Positions 1-7,405 of a stretch of DNA of 34,340 bases are shown here, piece by piece (the first letter of the stretch is position 1; each line of letters starts with the position of its first letter). The notes below the pieces were generated by a model. It was not told the DNA's origin. It was given only the letters and a program-made list of their open reading frames with translations, and ran no database searches. The position numbers and the translations under genes were made by a program. Origin of the DNA: Deltaproteobacteria bacterium. GTDB lineage: Bacteria; Desulfobacterota; Desulfobulbia; Desulfobulbales; JAJRZW01. The stretch lies in assembly GCA_024275015.1 (NCBI GenBank), contig JAJRZW010000027.1, positions 1-34,340 of the forward strand, in the 5' to 3' direction.

Positions 1-1
1 C

Positions 2-274
2 CGGGATGCCTGGTGGAGCGTGCCGGCGACGGTGGCCCTGGGGATTCCAATGTACTCCAACGCCGCCGGGATCGTGCCGATCATTCAGGCCCTGCTTGAA
101 AAAGGCGCCGCCCTCGGCACGGTGCTGGCGTTCATGATGAGAGTCATCGCCCTGTCGCTGCCGGAGATGATGATTCTCCGCAAGGTCCTGCGTCCGACCC
201 TGATCGCGGTCTTTGCCACGGTAGTGGGAAGCGGAATCTTACTGGTCGGATATTTATTTAATTTTATTGTATGA
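2..274 (+). CDS. YraQ/ArsP-type permease, C-terminal part (5' end outside window)
   Basis: This is the last 90 residues of an integral membrane permease; the frame is open to the window edge, so the start is outside. What is visible is a conserved stretch with Trp-Trp, GIPMYSNAAGIVPI, then an AFMM-ALSLPEMMILRKVL block and a final hydrophobic helix ending GYLFNFIV. These are hallmarks of the DUF318 / YraQ permease family, whose best-known members (ArsP) export organoarsenicals; many members have no known substrate. The two downstream genes encode small CxxC thioredoxin-fold proteins, a common partnership for this family. The substrate cannot be told from the fragment. The TGA stop (272-274) lies at the edge of a palindromic repeat. 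Confidence 0.8.
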   Translation, partial: RDAWWSVPATVALGIPMYSNAAGIVPIIQALLEKGAALGTVLAFMMRVIALSLPEMMILRKVLRPTLIAVFATVVGSGILLVGYLFNFIV

Positions 275-350
275 TTGACAGTCTCGTAACAATTCCCCAC
301 GGAGGCGTCTTCGGCGATTTCCGGGCCGGAGCGGGGAGTTACGAGTCCAA
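272..350 (+). repeat. Palindromic repeat family 2, copy 1 (short form)
   Basis: The ends are inverted: a left arm with CTCGTAAC-AATTCCCC (about 283-298) and a right arm GGGGAGTTACGAG (333-345). The middle CGTCTTCGGCG and CCGGAGCGG are shared with the longer copy at 21573-21694. The permease stop codon lies at the element's left edge, as lepB's does in the other copy. It could act as a transcript end or mRNA 3' stabiliser; that is inference. Confidence 0.65.
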
Positions 351-391
351 CATGATTATGTAGCCGTAAAGTTCGGGAAAACGACGGGACA

Positions 392-409
392 AGACCGGAA
401 CAACGGTCT
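392..409 (+). other. Small hairpin upstream of the 76-residue redox protein
   Basis: AGACCG (392-397) and CGGTCT (404-409) can pair around a six-base loop in the leader before the 444 start. The stem is short and no function can be assigned. Confidence 0.25.
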
Positions 410-443
410 TAAACTTACGCGAAAAAAACAAGGGGAAACAGCC

Positions 444-674
444 ATGAAAATACAGATATGCGGCCCCGGCTGCGCCAGCTGTGAAAAGGCGGAAATGATT
501 GTCAACGAGGCCCTGGCCGAAACCGGGATCACCGCTGAAGTGGAAAAGGTCGACGACTTTGCCGACATGGCCCGGCTCGGAGTATTATCCACCCCGGCGG
601 TGATCATCAACGGCGAAACCAGGTGCGTAGGCAGGGCGCCGAAGAAGACCGAGGTAATAAAGTGGCTGAGGTAA
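444..674 (+). CDS. Small thioredoxin-fold redox-disulfide protein (thioredoxin_3 / MTH895-like)
   Basis: A 76-residue cytosolic protein beginning MKIQICGPGCASCEKA, with a CxxC pair at Cys10 and Cys13 in the usual place after the first beta strand. A VLSTPAVIING segment follows, containing the cis-Pro loop (TPAV) of thioredoxin folds. Length and motifs match the MTH895 / 'redox-active disulfide protein 2' family. These often sit next to YraQ-type permeases and metalloid genes, where they probably reduce a disulfide in a partner; the partner here is unproven. The start is supported by AGGGGA about 8 bases upstream. The gene overlaps the next one, also a CxxC protein, suggesting coupled translation. 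Confidence 0.85.
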   Translation: MKIQICGPGCASCEKAEMIVNEALAETGITAEVEKVDDFADMARLGVLSTPAVIINGETRCVGRAPKKTEVIKWLR

Positions 675-1162
675 ACGACATCCCGTTGCCGCGCGACCTC
701 AGGATAGGCCGGGCCATCATCGGTATTGTCGGCCTTGATATCGCCCTCAACCGGGTCACGGGCAACAGGGATCTTGACGAAAACACCGCCGCAGACCAGG
801 TCTTTGCCGAGATCGCCGCCAACAATTATATCCCCGACAGCGCCGTTGACAAATACCGTCAGGCCATAAGGGCCGAAATAAGACGGTTGCGGGGCGGCGG
901 AAAAGAAAAACGCGAAGACCTGGTCATCCGCATCCTCGGCCCCGGCTGCGTCGCCTGCAACAACCTCCAGAAACTGGTGCTTTCCGCGATGGCGGAAATG
1001 GGGGTGGCGGCGGACATCTTTCAGGTACACGATCCGGACGAAATCGGTCGTTTCGGGGTTACCCGGACCCCGGCCCTGGTGATAAACGACGAGATAAAAA
1101 GCGTCGGCACCCACCCGCCCCGGGGCCAGATCGAAGAATGGCTGCGGGAGGCGAATCCATGA
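662..1162 (+). CDS. Two-domain protein: unknown N-terminal domain plus thioredoxin_3 domain
   Basis: I place the start at GTG 662 because GAGG (651-654) lies seven bases before it; an ATG at 623 would give a long overlap and no such site. The 166-residue product has an N-terminal domain of about 80 residues (RIGRAIIGIVGLDIALNRV, then a helical stretch ending in an Arg/Gly hinge) that I do not recognise. It is followed by a redox domain with GPGCVACNN (Cys96, Cys99) and a TPALVIND cis-Pro loop, closely like the 76-residue protein just upstream. The gene overlaps that one by 13 bases and overlaps the PAP2 gene by ATGA. The pair may be a redox relay for the permease; that is inference. Confidence 0.75.
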   Translation: MAEVNDIPLPRDLRIGRAIIGIVGLDIALNRVTGNRDLDENTAADQVFAEIAANNYIPDSAVDKYRQAIRAEIRRLRGGGKEKREDLVIRILGPGCVACNNLQKLVLSAMAEMGVAADIFQVHDPDEIGRFGVTRTPALVINDEIKSVGTHPPRGQIEEWLREANP

Positions 1163-1755
1163 ACACCGCGCTTTTCAACTATATCCACGCCGGGGCCGGC
1201 AGTCGGCCGATGCTTGATTTCCTCGGCATCGCCGCGGCCGAATGGAGCCCATGGCTGGCGATCATCGTCATGGCGGGATTATGGTTCACCTCCGTCGATT
1301 CCGAACGCCGGGACCTGATTGAAGCCGCGGCCGCGGTGGCCCTGGGGCTTATGTTGAACCACATAATCACCCTGTTCTATTTCCATCCCCGCCCGTTTAT
1401 GATCGGCCTCTGCCGCCCGCTGATCTCCCACGCGGCCGAAAGCTCATTCCCCAGCGATCACGCCACTCTCCTCTTTGCCGTCGCCCTGTCTCTTTCAGGC
1501 CGGAAACGTCGGCGGATACCGGGGGCGGGACTCTTCGGCCTCGCTCTCATCGGCTCTTGGGGGAGGGTCTATACCGGGGTGCATTTCCCCATTGACATCC
1601 TCGGCTCGTTCACGGTCGCCGCCCTGAGCGCCGGAATCATGGCCGCCACGCGCCGTCTCCTGACCCCGGCCTGGGACCGAATCATCACCATAACCAACCG
1701 GATCGTTAAAAAATCCGGGGCAACGACACCAGGGAACGTCCCCAAAGAACAATAG
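1159..1755 (+). CDS. PAP2-family membrane phosphatase (possible undecaprenyl-diphosphatase)
   Basis: A 198-residue membrane protein with the PAP2 acid phosphatase signature. It shows FHPRPF at residues 75-80, PSDHA with His101 at 98-102, and GSWGRVYTGVHFPIDILGS, giving Arg136, the nucleophilic His142 and Asp146. Hydrophobic segments near 32-45, 55-75, 101-113 and 124-134 fit a polytopic inner-membrane enzyme. BcrC-type members hydrolyse undecaprenyl diphosphate in cell-wall carrier recycling; others dephosphorylate phosphatidate or lipid A intermediates, and the sequence does not decide between them. The Lys of the first classical motif (KxxxxxxRP) is not present at the expected spot. The start is ATG 1159, overlapping the previous stop as ATGA, with GGGAGG just upstream. 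Confidence 0.8.
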   Translation: MNTALFNYIHAGAGSRPMLDFLGIAAAEWSPWLAIIVMAGLWFTSVDSERRDLIEAAAAVALGLMLNHIITLFYFHPRPFMIGLCRPLISHAAESSFPSDHATLLFAVALSLSGRKRRRIPGAGLFGLALIGSWGRVYTGVHFPIDILGSFTVAALSAGIMAATRRLLTPAWDRIITITNRIVKKSGATTPGNVPKEQ

Positions 1756-1765
1756 TGACAAGACA

Positions 1766-2620
1766 GTGCCATTCACGACCCGTAAACCCGGAGGCCTGAC
1801 GATAAAAAAAATCACCCTAAGCGTCCTGTGGACCCTCTTGATCAACGCGGTCATCGGCCCCGGGATCGCGGTCGCGAGGCCTGGGCATAACCCGGCGGCC
1901 CTGGCGGCCATAGAGAAAAACAATCCCGGTCTGCCGTTCAGCTTCGCCTTTCTCGGCGACAGCCGCAATACCCCGGTGTTCACCGCCATGGCCAAAAAAC
2001 TCACCGCTGACAAGAGTTTAAGCTTCACGATCATCGGCGGCGACCTGGTCAACGCCCCGCGGCAAGCGGCCTTTGCCACCTTTCTCCGCCGTATCGACAC
2101 CCTGGGAATCCCGGCCCTGGTGCTGCCGGGAAACCACGACGTCGATAAAAACGACGAGAGCATGTACCGGAGGATATTCGGCCCTCCCTATTACGCCTTT
2201 ACCATGGCTGGAACCCGGTTCATCATCCTTGACGACAGCAATCAAACGGGAATCGACGCCCGACAATGGGCCTGGCTTGAAAAACAATTACGCGCCCCCG
2301 CCCGCCATCGTCTGGTGTTCATGCATGTACCCCCCTGGGACCCCGGCGCCGACAGAGGCGAGAGAGGACACTGCCTCAAAAACGCGGACGCGGCCGAAGC
2401 CCTGATCGGCCTGCTGGGAAAATACCGGGTCGATTTCGTCTTCGCCTCCCACATCCACGCCTTCTACCAAAGCCGCCGCCAGGGGGTAAAGCTGATAATC
2501 AGCGGCGGCGCCGGGGCCCGCCTCGACGGCCCCGCCCCCGGCCACGCCTTTTACCACTATCTCCGGATAACGGTGGCCGGGTCAGGAATAAAGACCGAGG
2601 TGGTCAACCTGCGGCCCTGA
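1766..2620 (+). CDS. Exported calcineurin-like metallophosphoesterase
   Basis: A protein of about 284 residues with an N-terminal hydrophobic stretch (about 18-34) ending AVARP, a plausible signal peptide with cleavage after AVA. The metal-binding motifs of the calcineurin-like fold appear in order: FLGDSR (Asp65; the usual DxH is DSR here), GGD (Asp93), GNHD (Asn123, His124), FMHVPPW (His187) and SHIHAF (His229, His231). It is probably a periplasmic phosphoesterase; the substrate is unknown. Start choice is weak: GTG 1766 opens the frame but has no clear ribosome-binding site, while GGAGG at 1790-1794 has no standard start codon at proper spacing in this frame. The gene follows the PAP2 gene by ten bases and ends at a strong terminator. 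Confidence 0.8.
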   Translation: MPFTTRKPGGLTIKKITLSVLWTLLINAVIGPGIAVARPGHNPAALAAIEKNNPGLPFSFAFLGDSRNTPVFTAMAKKLTADKSLSFTIIGGDLVNAPRQAAFATFLRRIDTLGIPALVLPGNHDVDKNDESMYRRIFGPPYYAFTMAGTRFIILDDSNQTGIDARQWAWLEKQLRAPARHRLVFMHVPPWDPGADRGERGHCLKNADAAEALIGLLGKYRVDFVFASHIHAFYQSRRQGVKLIISGGAGARLDGPAPGHAFYHYLRITVAGSGIKTEVVNLRP

Positions 2621-2627
2621 TAACGCA

Positions 2628-2654
2628 AAAAAGCCGGGTTTCCCCGGCTTTTCA
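2628..2654. terminator. Bidirectional intrinsic terminator
   Basis: AAGCCGGG (2631-2638) pairs with CCCGGCTT (2643-2650) around a TTTC loop, flanked by an A run on the left and T residues on the right. It can serve the metallophosphoesterase on + and the convergent yajC end on -. Confidence 0.85.
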
Positions 2655-2708
2655 CCTTTCACAAAGTTATCTGTATTCCGTCGCCGACGAAAATTATTTG
2701 CCGATACC

Positions 2709-3050
2709 TCAGCCGCCGCCGGTGGTGGCGCAGGCCTCCTGGTCGGCGGATGAACCCACGACATGGGAACGGACCACCTTTACCCGGACATTATCGGCGA
2801 TCTCAAGGGTGATATACTTGTCGGTCAACCCGGTGATCTCACCATAAAGACCGCCGGTAGTAACGATCTTGTCACCTTTCTTGAGGTCGGAAACAAACTG
2901 CTGGTGGGCCTTGGCCTTCTTCTGCTGCGGCCGGATAAGCAGGAAGTAGAAGATGACGAAGATCAAAATCAGGGGCAGAAGCGACATAATACCTCCTCCC
3001 TGGGAACTGGTAGCGCCGCCAGGATTAGCGGCAAGGGCGATGGCAAACAT
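2709..3050 (-). CDS. yajC: YajC, Sec translocase accessory subunit
   Basis: A 113-residue protein with a single N-terminal membrane helix (about residues 23-40, LLPLILIFVIFYFLLIRP), followed by QQKKAKAHQQFVSDLKKGD and a small beta domain (IVTTGGLYGEITGL), the standard YajC layout. YajC associates with SecDF-YidC at the inner membrane and assists protein export. The start ATG at 3050 has AAAGGAG on the minus strand just upstream. The tail is slightly longer than usual and ends in Gly residues. It lies downstream of tgt, with 40 bases between, a frequent bacterial arrangement (tgt-yajC-secDF); secD and secF are not in this window, where the strand is instead closed by a terminator. Confidence 0.95.
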   Translation of the reverse strand: MFAIALAANPGGATSSQGGGIMSLLPLILIFVIFYFLLIRPQQKKAKAHQQFVSDLKKGDKIVTTGGLYGEITGLTDKYITLEIADNVRVKVVRSHVVGSSADQEACATTGGG

Positions 3051-3090
3051 TTTTATCTCCTTTTTTGGCTCTGTTCAAATCAAAACGGGA

Positions 3091-4212
3091 TCATCCCGGA
3101 GGACGCTGTTCCCGTCTGCGATAAAATTCTTTCCGAAATCCGGCAAAACGGTCCTCGCTGATCGCCGCCCTGATATCCTCCATCAACCTCAGGTAGTAGC
3201 GGAGATTGTGAACCGTGTTCAGGTGCGAGGCGAGAATCTCCCGGGATACATAAAGGTGGCGCAGGTAGGCGCGGGAGAAATTGCGGCAGCAGTAGCAATC
3301 GCAGTTCTCGTCCACCGGCCGGGGATCGTCGCGAAAACGAGAGTTTTTTATAACAATCCGGCCGGAATCTGTAAAGAGCATTCCGTTTCTGGCGTTACGG
3401 GTGGGCATGACGCAGTCGAACATATCCACTCCCATGAACACCGATTCCACCAGATCCTCGGGGGTGCCGACCCCCATCAGGTAAACCGGATGATCGCGGG
3501 GCAGAAGACCGGCCGAGACCCTTGTCATCTCCCGCATCTCCTCCACCGGCTCGCCGACGCTGACCCCGCCGATGGCGTAACCGTCAAAACCGATGTCCAC
3601 AAGTTCCTCTGCCGCCATTTTCCTTAAATCCGGAAACATCCCCCCCTGAACGATACCGAAAAGGAGAAGGTCGCGGTTCGCGTGGGCCTTGCGGCAGCGG
3701 GCGGCCCAGCGGCCGGTGAGCGCGGTGGCCTTCGCCGCGGTGTCATAATCGGCCGGATACGGAATACAGGTATCAAGGGCCATCATGATGTCAGATCCCA
3801 GGGCCTCCTGGACCCCGATGGCCGATTCCGGCGACAGAAAAAATTTTGACCCGTCGATATGGCTCTTAAAAGCGGCACCCTCTTCACTGATGGTGGCAAG
3901 CTCGTTGAGGCTGAATATCTGAAAACCGCCGCTGTCGGTGAGGATGGGGCCATCCCAGGCCATGAAACGATGCAGACCGCCAAGCTCACGGATCAGATCA
4001 TGACCGGGACGAAGAAAGAGGTGGTAGGTGTTGCCGAGGATAATCTTCGCCCCGGCCTGGTCAAGGTCGCGGGGGCTGACCGCCTTTACCGTGGCCTGGG
4101 TCCCCACCGGCATGAAGATCGGGGTGGGGAAAGTGCCGTGGGCGGTTTTTACCTCACCGAGACGGGCACGGCATTCGGAGGACGCCTTTATTTCCCGGAA
4201 AACCTTTGTCAT
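3091..4212 (-). CDS. tgt: tRNA-guanine transglycosylase (queuosine biosynthesis)
   Basis: A 373-residue enzyme that exchanges guanine-34 for preQ1 in GUN-anticodon tRNAs. Visible landmarks are LTDSGGFQ with the general acid/base Asp93, the FGIVQGG and GGVSVGE substrate-binding loops, FDCVMPTRNARNG with the nucleophile Asp266, and the zinc site Cys304, Cys306, Cys309 and probably His335. The length is typical of bacterial Tgt. The start overlaps the rph stop by ATGA (4209-4212), so the two are probably translationally coupled; yajC follows. Other queuosine genes (queA, queC-F) are not in the window. Confidence 0.97.
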   Translation of the reverse strand: MTKVFREIKASSECRARLGEVKTAHGTFPTPIFMPVGTQATVKAVSPRDLDQAGAKIILGNTYHLFLRPGHDLIRELGGLHRFMAWDGPILTDSGGFQIFSLNELATISEEGAAFKSHIDGSKFFLSPESAIGVQEALGSDIMMALDTCIPYPADYDTAAKATALTGRWAARCRKAHANRDLLLFGIVQGGMFPDLRKMAAEELVDIGFDGYAIGGVSVGEPVEEMREMTRVSAGLLPRDHPVYLMGVGTPEDLVESVFMGVDMFDCVMPTRNARNGMLFTDSGRIVIKNSRFRDDPRPVDENCDCYCCRNFSRAYLRHLYVSREILASHLNTVHNLRYYLRLMEDIRAAISEDRFAGFRKEFYRRREQRPPG

Positions 4213-4904
4213 CCGCCGGGCCAGAACTTCTTAAAGATCGCGGCAGTGCCGACCGCGGCCAGATCGAGAAGGGCGTCCATCTCGGCCCGGGTAAAACCAC
4301 GGCCCTCGCCGGTGGCCTGGACCTCGATCAGCTTGCCGCCGGGACTTACGACAAAATTGGCATCCACCTCGGCGCGGCTGTCTTCCTCGTAGGCAAGGTC
4401 GAGGCGGGGCTGGTTATCGACCATGCCGCAGCTTATCGCCGCCACCGGGGTAATGGCCGGAACAACGGCGAGGTGGCCGGCAACGACCATATTCTCCATG
4501 GCTCTGACCACCGCCAGGGCTCCGCCGGTGATCGCGGCGCAGCGGGTGCCGCCGTCGGCGTTGACCACGTCGCAGTCAACCCGGATGGTGAAGCCGTCGA
4601 TGGCGGCAAGATCGACCATCTGCCGCAGGGAACGACCGACGAGACGCTGAATCTCCCGGGCCCGGCCGCCGCCGTCGCGGTTGACCCGGGTGCCGGTCGA
4701 GGCCGGCAGCATCCGGTACTCGGCGGTGATCCACCCACGGCCACGGCCATCAAGAAAGGGCGGCACCCTGTTCTCCACCGTGGCGGCGCAAAGGACATGG
4801 GTATTACCAAAGCGGATCAACACCGATCCGGCGGCATTAAGTTGCACCCCGTACTCCACCGAAACCGGCCGCAGATCGTTGTTTTTCCTTCCGTCACTTC
4901 TCAT
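4209..4904 (-). CDS. rph: Ribonuclease PH
   Basis: A 231-residue phosphorolytic exoribonuclease that trims tRNA 3' ends. It starts MRSDGRKNNDLRPV and contains GRGRGWITAEYRMLPAST, an AREIQRLVGRSLR block and DCDVVNADGGTRCAAITGG, all diagnostic of RNase PH; the C-terminal GEGRGFTRAEMDALLDLA is also typical. The length is close to the usual 235-240. In many bacteria rph is followed by rdgB (ITP pyrophosphatase); here tgt follows with an ATGA overlap. The ATG at 4904 has a purine-rich GGGTGAAAT upstream. A palindromic repeat lies upstream, between it and the peptidase gene. Confidence 0.96.
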   Translation of the reverse strand: MRSDGRKNNDLRPVSVEYGVQLNAAGSVLIRFGNTHVLCAATVENRVPPFLDGRGRGWITAEYRMLPASTGTRVNRDGGGRAREIQRLVGRSLRQMVDLAAIDGFTIRVDCDVVNADGGTRCAAITGGALAVVRAMENMVVAGHLAVVPAITPVAAISCGMVDNQPRLDLAYEEDSRAEVDANFVVSPGGKLIEVQATGEGRGFTRAEMDALLDLAAVGTAAIFKKFWPGG

Positions 4905-4940
4905 ATTTCACCCAAGAAAGATGGTCTCATAACAAATATG

Positions 4941-5010
4941 GATGGCTAAACAATAATTTCGATATACAAGGAGACCGGGACGCCGTAGATCGAAATTTTG
5001 CTACGCCATC
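4941..5010 (-). repeat. Palindromic repeat family 3, copy 1
   Basis: A 70-base element with imperfect inverted ends: left GATGGC...AATTTCGAT (4941-4963) and right ATCGAAATT...GCCATC (4989-5010). The inner nine bases, 4955-4963 and 4989-4997, pair perfectly. Read on the minus strand it begins GATGGCGTAGCAAAATTTCG and continues ATCTACGGCGTC, shared with 6425-6462 and in part with 32463-32485. It lies just downstream of the peptidase stop codon. Confidence 0.55.
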
Positions 5011-5031
5011 AAAAAAACGGCACAGCCGCGC

Positions 5032-6147
5032 TCACAGATCAAGGAAAGTGGTATCGCGGTTCAGGACCTCGCAGCCCTTTTCGCCGACCACCACCATGTT
5101 TTCCAGCCTCACCCCGGCGATTCCGGGAAGATACACCCCCGGCTCAACCGTTACCACCATATTCTTGCGGAGACGGAGATAGCTTCTGGAACCAAGCGCC
5201 GGAGCCTCGTGGACCTCAAGCCCAACCCCGTGACCGGTGGCGTGGCCGAAATTATCCCCGTGTCCGGCCTCCCTGATGATCGTCCGGGCGGCGCGGTCAA
5301 CCACCCGGGCGGAGGTCCCGGCGCGGACAGCGGCGATTGCCGCCTGCTGCGCCCTGCGCACCAGACGGATATGCTCCCGGGTCTTTTTATCCACCTTCCC
5401 GAGGACCACGGTCCGGGTCATGTCGGAACAGTAACCATCAAGAACAAGACCCATGTCGATGACCACCGGTTCGCCCTTTTTTATCTTCCGCGCCGAGGGC
5501 TCGGCGTGGGGCCTGGCGCCGTTTTCTCCGGCAGCGACAATGGTCGGGAAACAGGGTCCGGAGGCCCCCTTCTCCCGCATCAGGGTCTCAATGACCAGGG
5601 CCGCCTCCCGCTCGCTCATCCCCGGGACAAGACGGGGGATAAACTCATTAAAGACCTCCTCGTTCAAGAGGACCGAGCGGCGAATGGCATCTGTTTCATC
5701 ATCGTCCTTCACCTGACGCTGACGCTCGACCAGCCGGCTCACCCCCCGGGCGCGGATACCGTCAACAGCGCAGGCGTCGATAATCCGCATTGCCAGGGCA
5801 TGGGAGATATAAGCGGATTCAAAACCAAACCCGCGAACGCCCAGATCAGCGAACAACGACCGCAAAAGCGGGACCAGCCCCTTACGGTAAAGGACAACCT
5901 CAAAACCGGGGGCCTCGGCCGCGGCCTGGGTCTGATAACGGGAATCGGTGAGGAGAAAGGGGGTCCCGCGGGTGGGAATAAAGAGAAAACCGGCACTCTC
6001 GGCAAACCCCATATCCGCGGCGGTATAACCGCTCAGGTAACGGCGATTGCCGTAACCGGTAACCAGCAGGCCGTCAAGACCACGACGCAACAGGGCCCGA
6101 CGCAGCTTCACCAGCCGCAGGCGGCAGGTATCACCCGGACCGGCCAT
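5032..6147 (-). CDS. M24-family metallopeptidase (Xaa-Pro aminopeptidase / prolidase-like)
   Basis: A 371-residue 'pita-bread' metallopeptidase. The N-terminal creatinase-like domain (about 1-140) contains YLSGY and FLLTDSRYQTQA. The catalytic domain carries all five metal ligands: Asp231 (VVIDMG), Asp242 (GYCSDMTRT), His306 (ATGHGVGLEVHEAP), Glu335 (VTVEPGVY) and Glu349 (RLENM). It likely removes N-terminal residues preceding proline from peptides in the cytosol (PepP/PepQ/YpdF type); exact specificity cannot be read. ATG 6147 lies two bases beyond the stop of the small upstream gene, so they form a unit. In many bacteria this gene precedes efp; here it does not. Confidence 0.93.
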   Translation of the reverse strand: MAGPGDTCRLRLVKLRRALLRRGLDGLLVTGYGNRRYLSGYTAADMGFAESAGFLFIPTRGTPFLLTDSRYQTQAAAEAPGFEVVLYRKGLVPLLRSLFADLGVRGFGFESAYISHALAMRIIDACAVDGIRARGVSRLVERQRQVKDDDETDAIRRSVLLNEEVFNEFIPRLVPGMSEREAALVIETLMREKGASGPCFPTIVAAGENGARPHAEPSARKIKKGEPVVIDMGLVLDGYCSDMTRTVVLGKVDKKTREHIRLVRRAQQAAIAAVRAGTSARVVDRAARTIIREAGHGDNFGHATGHGVGLEVHEAPALGSRSYLRLRKNMVVTVEPGVYLPGIAGVRLENMVVVGEKGCEVLNRDTTFLDL

Positions 6148-6149
6148 GT

Positions 6150-6389
6150 TCAGACGACCTCGGCGCTTACCCGCAGACCACGGGCGTCACAGGCCTGCCG
6201 CAACAGCCGCAGGGCCGGGATGAAATTATCACCCGGGACAGACAGGCGCCAGAACTCATCCCCCCGGGAGACGACCTCGCCTCCGGCCGCGGCAAGCCAC
6301 GGCTCAAAAAGGGCTCCGGCCATTGCCCGGTCAACCCGGGCGTCATCGGCTTCGGCCCCGGCCCTGATATGGATTTCAATTACAGACAT
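6150..6389 (-). CDS. Small conserved-looking hypothetical protein (79 aa)
   Basis: I do not recognise this protein. It begins MSVIEIHIRAGAEADDARVD and alternates predicted strands and helices, with Trp residues near 31 and 47. There is no signal peptide, membrane helix or Cys motif. The evidence that it is real is positional: it ends two bases before the peptidase start on the same strand, has no stop-free competitor with better features, and has the GC-rich codon usage of its neighbours. The ribosome-binding site before ATG 6389 is weak. It may be a partner of the peptidase, but no function can be assigned. Confidence 0.6.
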   Translation of the reverse strand: MSVIEIHIRAGAEADDARVDRAMAGALFEPWLAAAGGEVVSRGDEFWRLSVPGDNFIPALRLLRQACDARGLRVSAEVV

Positions 6390-6424
6390 TTTATCGCCGG
6401 TTCATATTGTATTATTGTATTTAA

Positions 6425-6462
6425 TGATGGCGTGGTAATAATTCCGATCTACGCCGTCGTGG
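6425..6462 (+). repeat. Palindromic repeat family 3, copy 2 (partial)
   Basis: GATGGCGTGGTAATAATTCC followed by GATCTACGCCGTC matches the minus strand of the copy at 4941-5010 over about 35 bases, then diverges. It lies in the 142-base gap between the 79-residue and 193-residue genes. Confidence 0.5.
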
Positions 6463-6531
6463 ATTCCTTTCATGACCGGGGCCATATCCCGCCATGGCGG
6501 AAATGGCGAGCAGAAGGGCCACAGGCCGTAA

Positions 6532-7113
6532 TTATTCAACCCCGAGAAAACGGGAAACCATGGCCTTGTGATCGTCAAGGGCCTGACTGTACTGACCATT
6601 GAGCTGATCCAGAGCCCGCTGCCATTCTTCCTGGAACTTGGGGAAGGACTCAAGTTTCGACATCTGCCCGGTCTGGCCGGCCAGACCCCCAGGCTTCTGC
6701 ATCTGTTGACTGAAGCCCGCTTCAAGCTGTTCCCGCATCTGCTGCCGATGAGTCTGGTATTGCTCCAGCATCTTCTTCATCTCGCCGAAAAAATCAACCA
6801 GTTCAGCGTTATTGCCGGCAAGATTGAGAAGCCCGGCTATCCCCCGCTCCGCCGCCGTCTGCTGTTCATCGGTCTGCGGCAGGAGAATATTACGCAGAAA
6901 CACCGAAACCATCCCCCGCAGGACCTCCCGGGCCGTCTCGCCGGCGTTATTCACCACCCCCATCAGATCAGGATTTTTACCGTTCATAAACACGGCCGCG
7001 GTCCGCATCCCCTCTTTCCTGTCCGCCTCGGTATCGGGATTGCCGCCGGCGGCGGCTGCCATCCGCGCCGCCCGCTCCATAACCATCTCCATGGTGCTCT
7101 TTATCTCAGCCAT
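6532..7113 (-). CDS. Hypothetical helical protein (193 aa)
   Basis: I do not recognise the family. The product begins MAEIKSTMEMVMERAARMAA, is rich in Ala, Met, Glu and Gln, and looks almost wholly alpha-helical. The region around residues 110-140 (ELVDFFGEMKKMLEQYQTHR and on into the QMREQ stretch) is a likely coiled coil. There is no signal peptide, membrane helix or metal motif. The C-terminus (PKFQEEWQRALDQLNGQYSQ) is also helical. The gene stands alone between two repeat-bearing gaps, downstream of the aldolase/dehydrogenase gene. ATG 7113 has a purine-rich GAGAGAAAAC upstream. An adaptor or scaffold role is conceivable but not supported by a motif. Confidence 0.7.
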   Translation of the reverse strand: MAEIKSTMEMVMERAARMAAAAGGNPDTEADRKEGMRTAAVFMNGKNPDLMGVVNNAGETAREVLRGMVSVFLRNILLPQTDEQQTAAERGIAGLLNLAGNNAELVDFFGEMKKMLEQYQTHRQQMREQLEAGFSQQMQKPGGLAGQTGQMSKLESFPKFQEEWQRALDQLNGQYSQALDDHKAMVSRFLGVE

Positions 7114-7159
7114 GTTTTCTCTCGTTCTCCGGTTTTTTTGAATGATCCTGAAGCCGTGA

Positions 7160-7258
7160 GCGTCCGAAAGCGGGTCGGACGCAAGGAGGCAGCGACATTG
7201 ATAATACTTCGGTATATCAATGAGTTGCCGACACAGCAGACGGCCCGCTTTCGGACGC
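7160..7258. repeat. Long intergenic hairpin element with TTCG loop
   Basis: A perfect 15-base inverted repeat (GCGTCCGAAAGCGGG at 7160-7174; its complement at 7244-7258) encloses a second stem, 7197-7206 with 7212-7221, which closes on a TTCG tetraloop with one bulged A. The 292-base gap (7114-7405) holds no plausible gene. The remainder, 7259-7405, includes a short GGCGG-rich dyad and nothing else I can identify. Confidence 0.75.
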
Positions 7259-7405
7259 CCCGAAGGGCGGCGGGTGAATCCGCCAACCGAACTGCGACCT
7301 CGCCAAAAACGCGCTTATTCAACCTGATGCGTCTCAACAAACATCAAAGCCGTCACAGATTCAGGATTAAATCAACGCGCTGCCGCGGGTCCCCATGATC
7401 CGCTT

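Noticed and set aside
5209..6438. 409-codon open frame on + antisense to the peptidase gene
   Set aside because: It is a shadow of the M24 peptidase, which carries all five metal ligands on the other strand; long antisense frames are common in GC-rich genes.
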